Below are positions 27,640-38,174 of a stretch of 64,000 nt of DNA, one piece after another. The DNA is from Hemibagrus wyckioides. Lineage: Eukaryota > Chordata > Actinopteri > Siluriformes > Bagridae. The translations under genes were made by a program, and so were the position numbers. The first letter of the stretch is position 1, and each line of letters opens with the position of its first letter. The notes beneath the pieces are model-generated. The model was not told the origin of the DNA. It searched no databases and was given only the letters and a program-made list of their open reading frames with translations. The stretch is from positions 6,965,780 to 7,029,779 of the forward strand of contig NC_080710.1 in NCBI RefSeq assembly GCF_019097595.1. The letters are read 5' to 3'.

Positions 27640-28884
27640 CACTATATTGCCAAAAGTATTCGCTCACCTGCCTTGACTCACATATGAACTTAAGTGACAT
27701 CCCATTCCTAATCCATAGGGTTCAATATGACGTCGGTCCACCCTTTGCAGCTATAACAGCTTCAACTCTTCTGGGAAGGCTGTCCACAAGGTTTAGGAGT
27801 GTGTTTATGGGAATTTTTGACCATTCTTCCAGAAGCGCATTTGTGAGGTCACACACTGATGTTGGACGAGAAGGCCTGGCTCTCAGTCTCCGCTCTAATT
27901 CATCCCAAAGGTGTTCTATCGGGTTGAGGTCAGGACTCTGTGCAGGCCAGTCAAGTTCATCCACACCAGACTCTGTCATCCATGTCTTTATGGACCTTGC
28001 TTTGTACACTGGTGCACAGTCATGTTGGAAGAGGAAGGGGCCAGCTCCAAACTGTTCCCACAAAGTTGGGAGCATGGAATTGTCCAAAATGTCTTGGTAT
28101 GCTGAAACATTCAGAGTTCCTTTCACTGGAACTAAGGGGCCAAGCCCAGCTCCTGAAAAACAACCCCACACCATAATCCCCCCTCCACCAAACTTTACAC
28201 TTGGCACAATGCAGTCAGACAAGTACCGTTCTCCTGGCAACCGCCAAACCCAGACTCGTCCATCAGATTGCCAGATGGAGAAGCGCGATTCGTCACTCCA
28301 GAGAACGCGTCTCCACTGCTCTAGAGTCCAGTGGCGGCGTGCTGTACACCACTGCATCAGACGCTTTGCATTGCACTTGGTGATGTATGGCTTGGATGCA
28401 GCTGCTCGGCCATGGAAACCCATTCCATGAAGCTCTCTGCGCACTGTTCTTGAGCTAATCTGAAGGCCACATGAAGTTTGGAGGTCTGTAGCAATTGACT
28501 CTACAGAAAGTTGGCGACCTCTTCGCACTATGCGCCTCAGCATCCGCTGACCCCGCTCCGTCAGTTTACGTGGCCTACCACTTCGTGGCTGAGTTTCTGT
28601 CGTTCCCAAACACTTCCACGTTCTTATAATACAGCTGACAGTTGACTGTGGAATATTTAGGAGTGAGGAAATTTCACGACTGGATTTGTTGCACAGGTGG
28701 CATCCTATCACAGTTCCACGCTGGAATTCACTGAGCTCCTGAGAGCGACCCATTCTTTCACAAATGTTTGTAAAAACAGTCTGCATGCCTAGGTGCTTGA
28801 TTTTATACACCTGTGGCCATGGAAGTGATTGGAACACCTGATTCTGATTATTTGGATGGGTGAGCGAATACTTTTGGCAATATA

Positions 28885-28887
<3 letters not shown>
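27640..28887 (-). mobile_element. Complete Tc1-like transposon, copy A (1248 bp)
   Basis: Terminal inverted repeats CACTATATTGCCAAAAGTAT on the left and their reverse complement on the right bound exactly 1248 bp. A TA precedes the left end; the right flank reads TGTATA, so the TA duplication there is altered. It matches copy B (39850-41097) base for base in length, with only about 15 differences by eye. Confidence 0.93.
27722..28753 (-). CDS. Tc1-like transposase (DD34E), intact frame, copy A
   Basis: A 343-residue frame starting [20 protein letters not shown]; in-frame Met codons 11 and 28 residues upstream exist, but this start matches the family's usual N-terminus and ~340-residue length. 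It has two helix-turn-helix DNA-binding parts ([26 protein letters not shown] linker) and the catalytic triad: Asp in WSDES, Asp in QHDCAP, Glu in [11 protein letters not shown], spaced as DD34E. The second Asp motif has Cys where many relatives have Asn (QHDNAP). It would cut and paste the element at TA sites. No stop or frameshift is present. Confidence 0.9.
   Translation of the reverse strand: MGRSQELSEFQRGTVIGCHLCNKSSREISSLLNIPQSTVSCIIRTWKCLGTTETQPRSGRPRKLTERGQRMLRRIVRRGRQLSVESIATDLQTSCGLQISSRTVRRELHGMGFHGRAAASKPYITKCNAKRLMQWCTARRHWTLEQWRRVLWSDESRFSIWQSDGRVWVWRLPGERYLSDCIVPSVKFGGGGIMVWGCFSGAGLGPLVPVKGTLNVSAYQDILDNSMLPTLWEQFGAGPFLFQHDCAPVYKARSIKTWMTESGVDELDWPAQSPDLNPIEHLWDELERRLRARPSRPTSVCDLTNALLEEWSKIPINTLLNLVDSLPRRVEAVIAAKGGPTSY

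Positions 28888-28925
<38 letters not shown>
28888..28925 (+). repeat. (AT)n microsatellite between two Tc1-like elements
   Basis: About 38 bp of nearly pure AT, a natural TA-rich target for Tc1-type insertion. Confidence 0.9.
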
Positions 28926-28927
28926 TA

Positions 28928-29809
28928 CAGGGGTTGGACAATGAAACTGAAACACTGGCCAATTTAGTGTTGGAGGTTTCATGGCTAGATTTGACCAGCC
29001 TGGTGGCCAATCTTCATTGATTGCACATTCCACCAGTAAGAGCAGAGTGTGAAGGTTTAATTAGCAGAGTAATAGCACAGTTTTGCTTAAAATATTGCAA
29101 TGCACACAACATTATGGGTTATACATATCAGAGTTCAAAAGAGGACAAATTGTTGGTGCACATCTCGCTGGCGCATCTGTGACTAAGACAGCAAGTCTTT
29201 GTGATGTATCAAGAGCCACGGTATCCAGGGTAATGTCAGCATACCACCAAGAAGGACGAACCACATCCAACAGGAGTAACTGTGGACGCAAGAGGAAGCT
29301 GTCTGAAAGGGATGTCCGGGTGCTGACCCGGATTGTATCCAAAAAACATAAAACCACAGCTGCCCAACTCACTGCAGAATTAAATGTGCACCTCAACTCT
29401 CCTGTTTCCACCAAAACTGTCCGTCGGGAGCTCCACAGGGTCAATGTACATGGCCGGGCTGCTATAGCCAAACCTTTGGTCACTTGTGCCAATGCCAAAC
29501 GTCGGTTTCAATGGTGCCAGCAGCCATCTTGGCCTGTGGACAATGTGAAAGGTGTATTGTTCTCTGATGAGTCCACCTTCACTGTCTTTCCCACATCCGG
29601 GAGAGTTACGGTGTGGAGAAGCCCCAAAGACCTGGCCACTATTCTGCAAGAAGAATGGCTCAAAATCCCTCTGGCCACTGTGCAGGACTTGTATCTGTCA
29701 TTCCCAAGATGAACTGATGCTGTACTGGCCGCAAAAGGAGGCCCTACACCATACTAATGAATTATTGTGGTCTAAAACCAGGCGTTTCAGTTTCATTGTC
29801 CAACCCCTG
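28928..29809 (+). mobile_element. Internally deleted Tc1-like transposon (882 bp)
   Basis: The ends CAGGGGTTGGACAATGAAAC and its reverse complement (GTTTCATTGTCCAACCCCTG-type) are flanked by TA on both sides (28926-28927, 29810-29811). A different family from copy A. An older, longer relative lies at 47385-48430. Confidence 0.9.
29083..29712 (+). pseudogene. Transposase with deleted catalytic core
   Basis: The frame keeps the DNA-binding domains (SEFKRGQIVGAHLAG, GRKRKLSERDVRVLTRIV) and the first catalytic Asp in LFSDEST. It then jumps from GRVTVWRSPKD straight to ILQEEWLKIPLATVQDL near the C-terminus. The second Asp and the Glu are gone, so it cannot catalyse transposition, although the frame stays open across the deletion. 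Such a product could still bind the ends (inference). Confidence 0.85.
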
Positions 29810-29848
29810 TATATATAATAATGTATGTATATATATAATAATGTATGT

Positions 29849-29919
<71 letters not shown>
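29849..29919 (+). repeat. (TA)n microsatellite upstream of the exon 4 duplicate
   Basis: About 70 bp of AT dinucleotides followed by (CA)n and (CATA)n, leading to the duplicated acceptor at 29968. Confidence 0.95.
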
Positions 29920-29928
<9 letters not shown>

Positions 29929-29968
29929 TACATACATACATACATACATATATTGTTTCTCCCCTCAG

Positions 29969-30061
29969 ATGCATAGAGAAGTAATGTACACAAGTCGAGA
30001 TGCTCCTCCTTTGGTACGTCAGACATCAAACAGCCCATCTCTTGTTCCAACTCCTCAACCG
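29969..30061 (+). pseudogene. kiaa1217: Partial duplicate of exon 4, possible 31-codon cassette exon
   Basis: This repeats the first 93 nt of exon 4 about 3.0 kb upstream of the real one, including the shared acceptor stretch ATTGTTTCTCCCCTCAG. By eye there are five substitutions in 93 nt, three of them amino-acid changing (Gly to Ser, Ala to Val, Ser to Thr). The copy stays in frame, and the G|GTAACT at 30061/30062 would make an exon of exactly 31 codons, phase 0 at both ends. Similarity ends shortly after 30070. If that donor is not used, translation reaches a stop near 30104. It is flanked by long (TA)n tracts on both sides. It may be a dead duplicate or a cassette; sequence alone does not decide. 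Confidence 0.6.
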
Positions 30062-30149
30062 GTAACTGCTTTGCATCCTGAAATTATTTTGTTAAGTCAT
30101 TATTAATGTATTAATGTTGTCATGAGTCTTATTGTGTGTGTGTGTGTGT

Positions 30150-30151
30150 AC

Positions 30152-30225
<74 letters not shown>
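30150..30225 (+). repeat. (TA)n microsatellite downstream of the exon 4 duplicate
   Basis: About 72 bp of AT dinucleotides preceded by (TG)n. Confidence 0.95.
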
Positions 30226-30227
<2 letters not shown>

Positions 30228-30234
30228 AATAATA

Positions 30235-30680
30235 CAGTAAACCCCCGCGGTTCATTTGTCGCGGCCCCGGTATATGGCAGATTTTTTTTTGGAACATACA
30301 TTTTTTTGCGGATTTTCCCAATATATTGCGGTATCCGCAAACCTTATAGTAAATTGTTTTTATGTTGAAATAAGGTAATTTATTAATAAAAATATAATTA
30401 TTAATTACAAAATATACACATTAATTAAAATGAAGTGAAACGTTAATAAGTAGTGTTGTTTAGGAAAGTGTGGTGCGAGGATGCTGAAAATCAAAATACA
30501 GTACGGCTGGAGGAACGAGTCTGGCCATTCGGAATGTCCCATTCATTTAATCATGGTTGTGATTGGCTGTTGGCTATGTGCGCAGTTGGGGAAAGGGAAG
30601 CAGAATTCTCCATTTTTCGCGTCTCACTGTCCCGAGTGTTTGGTTTTGTTTTGTGTATGCTGTATTTTTACAGTTTTTCT
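30235..30680 (+). mobile_element. pogo/Tigger-like element, copy 2 (3' part lost)
   Basis: Starts with CAGTAAACCCCCGCGGTTCA after TA and follows the reverse complement of 9757-10517 (ATTGCGGTATCCGCAAACC; GGAACGAGTCTGGCCATTCG; GGGGAAAGGGAAGCAGAATT). Similarity stops near 30680. Confidence 0.55.
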
Positions 30681-30802
30681 GCAATTGTCAGCCAAACGCT
30701 GCAAAAAAAACCCCACCCACAGCCCACCCCGGGGATCTGGAATGAAGGCAAACTGAAAACCCAGAAGCATAAATGGTTCTTGAAAAAGCTTACCAACTAT
30801 TT

Positions 30803-30898
30803 TGAAGAATCAAAAGGATTTTCTTGAAAAGTCCGCCTTGGAAATGCATTTGTAAGGATGTCTGCGACCAAATCGATTTCTTCTCCTCTGTTAGCCAT
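30803..30898 (-). pseudogene. Short N-terminal frame, possible hAT/zinc-finger-type transposase start
   Basis: On the minus strand from 30898 a frame reads MANRGEEIDLVADILTNAFP then RRTFQENPFDSSK and a stop. Its pattern resembles N-termini of hAT-related TTF/zinc-finger transposase proteins, by memory only. The Tc1-like insertion at 30913 lies immediately upstream of the start. Confidence 0.3.
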
Positions 30899-30912
30899 TG
30901 TGAGTTCAAATA

Positions 30913-32410
30913 TACACTACTCACAAAAAGTTAAGTATACTTGGGTTTTGGGTGAAACTTATGGAAAATGTAAAACGTTCACGCTACAGTGATATTATAT
31001 CATGAAAGTAGGGCATTTAAGTAGAAGCATGCAATGGTAATTTCCTCATCTCTAACAATTAATTGAAACAAAAGCCAACAACAGTGGTGGATATACCACA
31101 ACAAAAAATGTCAATGTCTCAATAATTTGTCATGTGCCCTTGACCATCAATTACAGCTTGACAACGACCTCTCATGCTGTTCACAAGTCGACTTATTGTC
31201 TGCTGAGGCATGGCATTCCACTCTTCTTGAAGGGCGGCCCTCAGGTCATTGAGCTTCTGGGGTGCAGGGTTACGAGCTTCTACACGGCGACTCAGCTGAT
31301 CCCATAGGTTTTCTATGGGATTCATGTCTGTAGAAAGTGCAGGCCACTCCATTTGAGGTACCCCAGCCTCCAGCAGCTGTTCCCTAATGATGTGACCTCG
31401 ATGAGCTGGAGCATTGTCGTCCATGAAGATGAAATTAGGCCTGTGTTGTTCATGCAGGGGCACAATGACTGGATTAATGATGTTATTCAGGTAGTATTGG
31501 CTTGTCACTGTACCATTCACAAGATGTAGGGCAGTTCTGTATTGAGTAGACACACTGCCCAGACTGTAACACCACCACAACAGTGGCTGATGCATAGCGC
31601 TCTCCTTGATGTCTCCAACATCGTTGGCGGCCTTCATTTCTGCTCAACGTGAATCGACTTTCATCAAAGAACAGCACTGAGGCCCACTGGTCCCTCTGCT
31701 CCCTGGCCCATGCAAGACGATGACGCCTGTGCCTGGTGGTGTGGTCAGGTACCCTTGCAGGTCGTCTAGCACGCAGACCACGCTGATGTAAACGGTTCGA
31801 ATGGTCTGACGTGACACTTGGGTGCCTCTCACCTCCCTTAAATGTGCCTGGAGTTGAGTGGCATTCATCATCCGGTTCCGCAGGGCACTGTTAGCAATGA
31901 AGCGGTCATCAGCGTGGGATGTGGCCAAAGGACGTCCACTTTTATGCCTTTCTGTGATTCTTCCAGTCTCTCTGTATCTCTGTCGCAACCTGCTGATGAC
32001 ACTCTGTGACACTCTAAGCTCAGTGGCCACTTCCCTCTGAGAACATCCTGTTTGAAGCCTTGCAATGGTGAGGTACTGTTGATCAATTGTTAGGCGTCGT
32101 CTTGGTCTCATGATGTCAAAATGTGAACAGCATGATGAAGAGGACAGTTTAAATATCAATTCTAATTGAACCAGAAAATTTATTGGTCGATTCATGGATC
32201 AAACACCAGTTGTGAATTTTGCCGTTAAGCACCTTGCTAGATAACAGCAAGTAATGCAAAAAGTACTGAAACACTGAACAGTTGGACATGTGCATTCAAA
32301 AGTGTAGAGAAGGTCAAATTAAGTTCACCTGTAAAGGTTATAGTGCATTTTAGGTGCATCCTGAAATTTCACCTGAAAGCCGAATATCTTAACTTTTTGT
32401 GAGTAGTGCA
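30913..32410 (-). mobile_element. Tc1-like transposon with frameshifted transposase (1498 bp)
   Basis: The ends TACACTACTCACAAAAAGTT and the reverse complement of TGCACTACTCACAAAAAGTT are flanked by TA at 30911-30912 and 32411-32412. A third Tc1-like family, distinct from copies A/B and from 28928-29809. Confidence 0.88.
31119..32111 (-). pseudogene. Frameshifted Tc1-like transposase
   Basis: N-terminus MRPRRRLTIDQQYLTIARLQ with helix-turn-helix CSQREVATELRVSQSVISRL in one frame; LFFDESRFTLSRNEGR (first catalytic Asp) in a second; and FIFMDDNAPAHRGH (second Asp) with DMNPIENLWDQLSRRVE (Glu) in a third, ending near 31119. At least two frameshifts, around 31790 and 31630, make it inactive. Confidence 0.85.
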
Positions 32411-32705
32411 TATATTTTATTTAGTTTGTGCGGTTTGCTGCCTCTGACTACTCCAATTATCCAATCAAAGGACGGGAAATTGCTGACGTAATCGTATGCC
32501 TGCTAGATGGCCCCTAGATTGCCACTTATTTTAAGCTATGGACGCCTGCACTATTGATTCTGAAGGCCGGGCAACACATGATGTCAGCCACCGGCTGATT
32601 GGATAAATACTATTATCATAAATATACACTAGTGGAAGCAGCGCAACCAAGAGAAAAGCTATGAAATGTAGAGAATAGACTATTGGGGATAATTTAATAA
32701 ACATT
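32411..32705. other. Non-coding remnant beside the Tc1-like element
   Basis: GC content is higher than the intron average and wording suggests mobile DNA, possibly the 5' part of the element whose start codon lies at 30898. Not classified. Confidence 0.3.
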
Positions 32706-32884
32706 CATTATTATATTGTATTGTATTATATTATATTATAATATAATATAATATGATATGATATAATATAATATAATATAATATAATATAATATAATATA
32801 ATATAATATAATATAATATAATATAATATAATATATTATATTACATTATATTATATTATATTATATATTTATTGTGTGTGTGTG

Positions 32885-32943
<59 letters not shown>
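32706..32943 (+). repeat. (ATAAT)n / (TA)n arrays in front of exon 4
   Basis: TATAT-type units, then about 120 bp of a 5-bp AATAT unit, then (TG)n and about 55 bp of (TA)n end just upstream of the exon 4 acceptor. Nearly pure A+T. Confidence 0.95.
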
Positions 32944-32949
<6 letters not shown>

Positions 32950-32992
32950 GTATATATAATTATACATTTAAATATATTGTTTCTCCCCTCAG

Positions 32993-33669
32993 ATGCATAG
33001 AGAAGTGATGTACACAGGTCGAGATGCTCCTCCTTTGGTACGTCAGACATCAAACAGCCCATCTCTTGCTCCAAGTCCTCAGCCGGTAACTGCTTTGCCT
33101 TCCCGCATCCCTTTTGGTCCCCGCTCATCAGGGGGAGGAGCCACTATGCCTCGGGAGAGACCAGGCCACCCAGTGGCCACGCCTTCCCACTCACCTTCGC
33201 CATGCCCCAGTGCCATCCTTGAACGGCGTGATGTCAAGCCAGATGAAGATGTCTCTGCCAAAGGCATGGGAAGGGGAGGAGAGGGAATCTACAGTGATGC
33301 CTTTCTGTTACATCACCATGCTCCATCCTCAGAAACACTGGACCAAGGGTACCATCGCACTTCTGTCCGTTCTTATGGCGTTACTGGAATGACTATGGAG
33401 TCGACAGAGCATCACTCACTGTTTCGACAGAAGAGTTGGAAGACACCACCCCCGTCGCCACACAGAATGGGTGAGATGAGGATAATTGACGTCCAGGCCA
33501 GCCAAGGTCAAGGCACTTTGGGTCTTGAAAGATCATCACCTGTTAGACAATCATTTAGAAAGGAGGGGCCTATTGCTGTGGTTAAAGGCAGGAATGCAGT
33601 GGGGTCCCCTGTGACCTCTGATCTACAGGGACATGGCCCTCCGGTGCCACCTGGTGAACCTCAGGCACG
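32993..33669 (+). CDS. kiaa1217: kiaa1217 exon 4 (long Ser/Pro-rich exon)
   Basis: The acceptor CCCCTCAG and donor CG|GTAAGT are strong. It starts with MHREVMYTGRDAPPLVRQ, aligned with the human MQRELVYARGDGP segment. It continues with a Pro/Ser-rich linker, the family block SPCPSAILERRDVKPDED, a His/Tyr-rich part, then RQKSWKTPPPSPHRMGEMRI and IDVQ. The region is low-complexity and probably disordered. In SRCIN1 and sickle tail this part carries phosphorylatable Tyr and Ser/Thr sites; which are used here cannot be read from sequence. Confidence 0.92.
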
Positions 33670-33754
33670 GTAAGTGTCCTTTGGGGAGAAAACAAGGGAG
33701 GATCCTGCCTAAATAACTGTGTTTCCTTAACCGTATGCAATTTTAAACATTTAC

Positions 33755-34265
33755 AGTGGATGGCCAGAAGTTTGTGTATACCTAACCATCAAAGTTATAT
33801 GTGCTTCTACAACATTCCATTTTGGGTATTTCACACTGCTTTACTGTTATAATAATCTCCACTGCTATTGGAAGGCCACTAGATTTTGGAGTGTGGCTAT
33901 GGGGATTTGTTCTTATTTGTTCTCATTACTGCTCTGGTCTGGCATGCAGTTGGTGTTCCAATTCATTCCACAGATGTTCAGTGGGGTTGAGGTCAGGGCT
34001 CTTTGCAAGGCCACTTGAGTTCTTTCACTCCAGCCTTGGCAGGCTATGTCTTAATGGACCTTGCTTTGAGTGCAGAGGCATTGTCATACTGGAACAAGTT
34101 TTGGGCCTTTATGTTCCACTTAAAGGAAGTTGTGATGCTGTAGCATACAAAGTCATTCAAGACATTTGTGTCCAACTTTGTGACAGCATATTGGGGAAGG
34201 CCCATGTCTTCATGAATATGTTCAGTAGGCTTGGGACAACTGATAATAGTTCTGGTAATCGCATA
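33755..34265 (-). mobile_element. Degraded Tc1-like transposon
   Basis: Begins with GTGGATGGCCAGAAGTTTGT, a worn terminal repeat. The minus strand near 33980-34010 has the worn Q-S-P-D-L-N-P block (GGTTGAGGTCAGGGCTCTTT). Non-coding. Confidence 0.6.
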
Positions 34266-34771
34266 TAAAAAGTATTATGTCATGTTAGATGATTTGAATA
34301 TCTGTCAGACAAATTGGTGTCTGCAGCCATATCAACAAAAATAAAGTGTACTATCGTAAATGTTTTCCTTTTAAATATTTTCCTGTTTCTTAGGTAGACC
34401 TTAATAACCTGCTGTCTTAGGAGAAGAGCAACAAAACATTTTGATGCCTCTTAGCTTCTCTTGTCTATGCTGTGTTACAAATAAATACTCTCAAAATATG
34501 AATGGAGATTTACAGTAAATTAAGAAAAGGTTGAACAAACATGTGATGCAGCTGTAGAGCATTCATTGATATTACACTGATGCAATGTGAGCTGTTCTCT
34601 TTTGGTCCTAACACTGGAGAGAAACTGTGCTTTTTATATGTGGCCACATTTTGTGGTTGAGAGAATGAAAAAAGGCCGGTAGATTTTTGTTGTGAGTGCC
34701 TTATTAGGATGCAGGTAACTGGTAAGGGTGAACTAATGAAAGGCCATCTCCTTCCTGTTGTTGCCTACAGA
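34266..34771. other. Intron 4 sequence, nothing recognised
   Basis: AT-rich DNA without a supported feature. Confidence 0.4.
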
Positions 34772-35445
34772 AGATGCAGTAATTAGCCATAACATTAAAA
34801 GTGCTGACAGGTAAAGTAAATAACATTGATTCTCTTGTTAAATGGCACCTTTCAAGGGTTGGGATATAATAAACAACAGGTTCACAGTCAGTTCATCTTA
34901 GTGACTTTAACAAGACCCAGATTGTTGTAAAAAATTAATGTTGGCTAGTAAATAAAGATTTCAGAACAAACAAAAAAGTGCATTGTAGCTTGCTGTCTAT
35001 GGGGTCATATAGCTGCAGTCACAGTGTCCATTTTGAACCTTGTCCACCCCTGAAATTGCCTATAATTTTCAAGGGCATGTGAGCATCAGAACTGGACCAT
35101 GGAGCAATAGACTGATAATGGCTTGGTTTGATAAATCACATTTTCTATTACATCATGTGAATGGCCAGGTGCATGTGCACCACTTACCTGGCTAATAGAG
35201 GGCACTAGGATATTCTTCTTTGGAAGAAGGCAGTCTTGCAAGGCAATGTGATGCTGGGAAATCTTGGCTTTCTTGTGGATGTCACTTTGACACATAATGC
35301 CTACATAAATATTGTTATTGACTACATAAATAGTAGTCTATTTCAGCAGAATAATGCATGCCCCATCTCACAACTTACAGAGCTTGATCTGCTGCTAACA
35401 TCCAGATACCACAGAACTGTAAGAGCACATTGAAATAGCTCTTCT
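34772..35445 (+). mobile_element. Degraded Tc1-like fragment (GATCAGCC-end family)
   Basis: Text starts TTAGCCATAACATTAAAAGT and later keeps GCATCAGAACTGGACCATGG AGCAAT-type wording and the GAATGGCCAGGTGCATGTGC block found at 60307. Strongly decayed. Confidence 0.55.
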
Positions 35446-35656
35446 CTTAACATTTTCACATAGATAAAAATATTGATTTTAAAAGAAACATGCTAGCACA
35501 TTTTTTTCAATAGTAAACGTCATCAAATTAATTAATCAATTCATTTTTTTTTGCTAATTTCTACCTGCTGTTTAGTAGAGCTTTAAGTTGAAGACACAAG
35601 TGCTACTAACTAAATTAACTAACTAACTAATTAATTAACTAACTCTCTCTCTGCAG

Positions 35657-35764
35657 AGAGAGAATGAGGGCTATGGAGGAGCAGATAGCCAGTTTGACTG
35701 GCCTTGTGCAGCATGCATTACTAAAAGGTCCCAGCATTAACAGAGGTGACAGGGAGAATGGCAG
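35657..35764 (+). CDS. kiaa1217: kiaa1217 exon 5 (start of predicted coiled-coil region)
   Basis: The acceptor CTCTCTCTGCAG and donor AG|GTAAGC are strong. Joined to the CG left by exon 4, it encodes RERMRAMEEQIASLTGLVQ then HALLKGP, matching the human segment around MEKQIASLTGLVQSALFKGP. Heptad-like spacing suggests a short coiled coil. It leaves two bases for the 50-nt exon 6. Confidence 0.92.
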
Positions 35765-35960
35765 GTAAGCAGGACAGTCTCGGTAGTGTAGCACAATAAC
35801 CTTACATAACTACTAACTGTCAGCATGCACTGGCTGCTCACACTAATTTAGTAAACTGTTTGAATATTTATGCTTGTTCACATGTAACCCAGTGTTGTGT
35901 TGTACTTTTGTTGTGTTGTTTTTGTATATTTGTTATATGATTTATGTCTTGTTATTTCAG

Positions 35961-36010
35961 TGACAGATCTGTGAAATCAGGATCACCTGTACACAGCACA
36001 TCTAGCACAG
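35961..36010 (+). CDS. kiaa1217: kiaa1217 exon 6 (50-nt exon)
   Basis: A small exon with acceptor GTTATTTCAG and donor ACAG|GTCAGA. It encodes SDRSVKSGSPVHSTSST plus the first base of a Gly codon. At 50 nt it is not a multiple of three, so skipping it alone would shift the frame between exons 5 and 7, which argues for constitutive use. Support is the frame continuity on both sides and the equivalent Ser/Thr linker in human. Confidence 0.82.
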
Positions 36011-36357
36011 GTCAGAGATCTCATTCTCCTGTTTTCATTTACCGTGTGTCTTTGTTTTCTTGGTTATTCTTTTTTTATCTAGTCTTCCTTTCCATGTCTA
36101 GCTACATGTGAAGTGTATGTGACAATAATGTATTAAAGTGCAGAGCCCACCAAAAGAAAGCATAAATGCATGCAAACAATCTTATAATCTCATACAAAAA
36201 CACAGTGTATCAGATGTTCTCCTACTTGCTACACAAACACCCAGTGTAAGTTACCAAATAAACATGTACACACAGCTACACTTTCATTCTCATGCAAATA
36301 TGTGCTCCTACAAGCATTCTGCCAAGTCATGACTCATGCTGGGTTTATGCAGGTACA

Positions 36358-36620
36358 GTGGTTTGCAATAGTATTCACCCTCTCCACATGTTGCAAGAAC
36401 TGAAATGGACTTTATTGAGATTATATGTCATGAATTTAAATACACCTCTTTCTGGAAGGCCATCCAACAAATAAAATATCGGTGACTGGGTAAGGATGTC
36501 ATTAGTCAGGGAAGCAACTAAGAGGCCAGGTGTAACTCTGAAGGAGCTGGATGAAGACTTTCTGGTCTGATGAGAACAAAATTAAAATGACATTTTTGGA
36601 CTTGATTTTGTCTTATATTG
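36358..36620 (+). mobile_element. Short Tc1-like fragment
   Basis: Starts GTGGTTTGCAATAGTATTCA and contains the worn block GACTTTCTGGTCTGATGAGA (F-W-S-D-E), the first catalytic Asp region of a Tc1-type transposase. Confidence 0.5.
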
Positions 36621-36841
36621 GTATGGTCTGGTTAAATACATGAAAGTGCTGGATTTTCACTTCATACAAACTGTATGAACCCTGAAGAGTACTTGTGTTC
36701 AGCATACCTCGTTTGTAGATAAACAGGTTTCCACACCTTATTGCTTAAGGCAGTCTGATATTTGTATGTTATTATCTTTGGGTAAGATGTATGTTACCCA
36801 GCAGGCTGGACTGGACTGGTCAACAAACTTTTGTGCCTATG

Positions 36842-37490
36842 TACACTTACAGTCAACTTTAATAAGAACACCTTTACACCTGCTCATTTATGCAGCTATC
36901 CAATTAGCCAGTCATGTGGTAGCATCAAAGTGTATAAAATCATGCAAATACAGGTGAAGTGTGATCTTTAATCATAGCATGGTCGTTGGTAGCAGATGGG
37001 TTGTCCAGTTTGGGTGAACCTGTTCCCTTGATAGCCTGAGATTCCTGCTCTTGGCTGAGAGAAGAACATATTGTGGTCTTCTGCTTTTGTAGCCCATCCA
37101 CCACAAGGTTCGATGTTTTGTGATGAGAGATTTTTCTGATTATTTGAATTTCTGTATCCTTCCTGGCAACATCAAGCATTTTCTCTGACCTCTCTTATTA
37201 AATTTCTTATTAACAAGAAATTTCCACCCATAGAACTGTTGCTCACTCAATGTTCTGTGTAAAATCTAGAGACAGTTGTGTGTGAAAATGACAGAAAATC
37301 AGCTGTTTCTGGACTACTCAAACCAGGCCATCTGGCACAAACAGCTATGCCAAGATTGGAGTCACAGAGATCACACATTTTCTTCCTTCTGATGTTTGAT
37401 GTGAACATTAAGGTCTGCAGAATCATTCTTTCTGCCAATATACAGAGAAGTGCATCCAATGTAATTGGGAGAAACTTTATTATGAATATA
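36842..37490. mobile_element. Rearranged Tc1-like relic with inverted halves
   Basis: 36842-36985 reads forward (TTTAATAAGAACACCTTTAC, then CAGTCATGTGGTAGCA). From about 36985 the text of the same family is in reverse (GGGTGAACCTGTTCCCTTGA; GTGTGAAAATGACAGAAAAT CAGC-type wording). Internal inversion or two abutting copies. Confidence 0.5.
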
Positions 37491-38174
37491 TTATGACAAT
37501 GACCCCAAACACACTGCTGGCACAAGGGAGTTTATCAGGGTAAAAATTGGAAGTACCAGATCATAGCTGTTGTAGGCATTTTAACTCCTGATGAGGAGAA
37601 TGAAAGGAGAAAATTTCCAAAACGAACAATACCTGAAAAAAAGCTGTGGTATAAGCCTAGAGGCATCACATTTTACAAATGCAACATTTTGCTGATGGCA
37701 GCTGGGCACTGGCTTGGCTACAGTTATTGCAAGCAAGGGACATGCAACCAAATATTAAATATTAGTAACTTTAATTCACTGTTCCTATCAGAGGTGGACG
37801 AAGTACACAACTTCCTTACTTGAGTGAAAGTACAAATACTACTGGTCAAACATTACTCCATTACAAGTAAAAGTTGTAAAGACAGATTTTTACTTAAGTA
37901 AAAGTACAGAAGTACTTGTTTTTAAAAGTACTTAAGTATCAAAAGTAAATGTCAACGCATTGCTTTATTATTGTTGCATTGTTGTATGCAATACTTACAG
38001 TACCTTTTGTAGCAACCTAGTGAATATACTGACCAGTTTGTAGTATCTGTGGAATTAAGAGCTTTTAGAATATTACAAAACCTATAGAAATTAAACAACT
38101 GAATTCACAAAAAAGACAGGTATAATCATTTTCATTTTTAATTTCACACTCCTACCACCCCCAACAAAAAAGTA

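Noticed and set aside
29757..30106. Open frames made of alternating Tyr and Ile
   Set aside because: They are translations of (TA)n microsatellites; only the exon 4-like part from 29969 has meaning.
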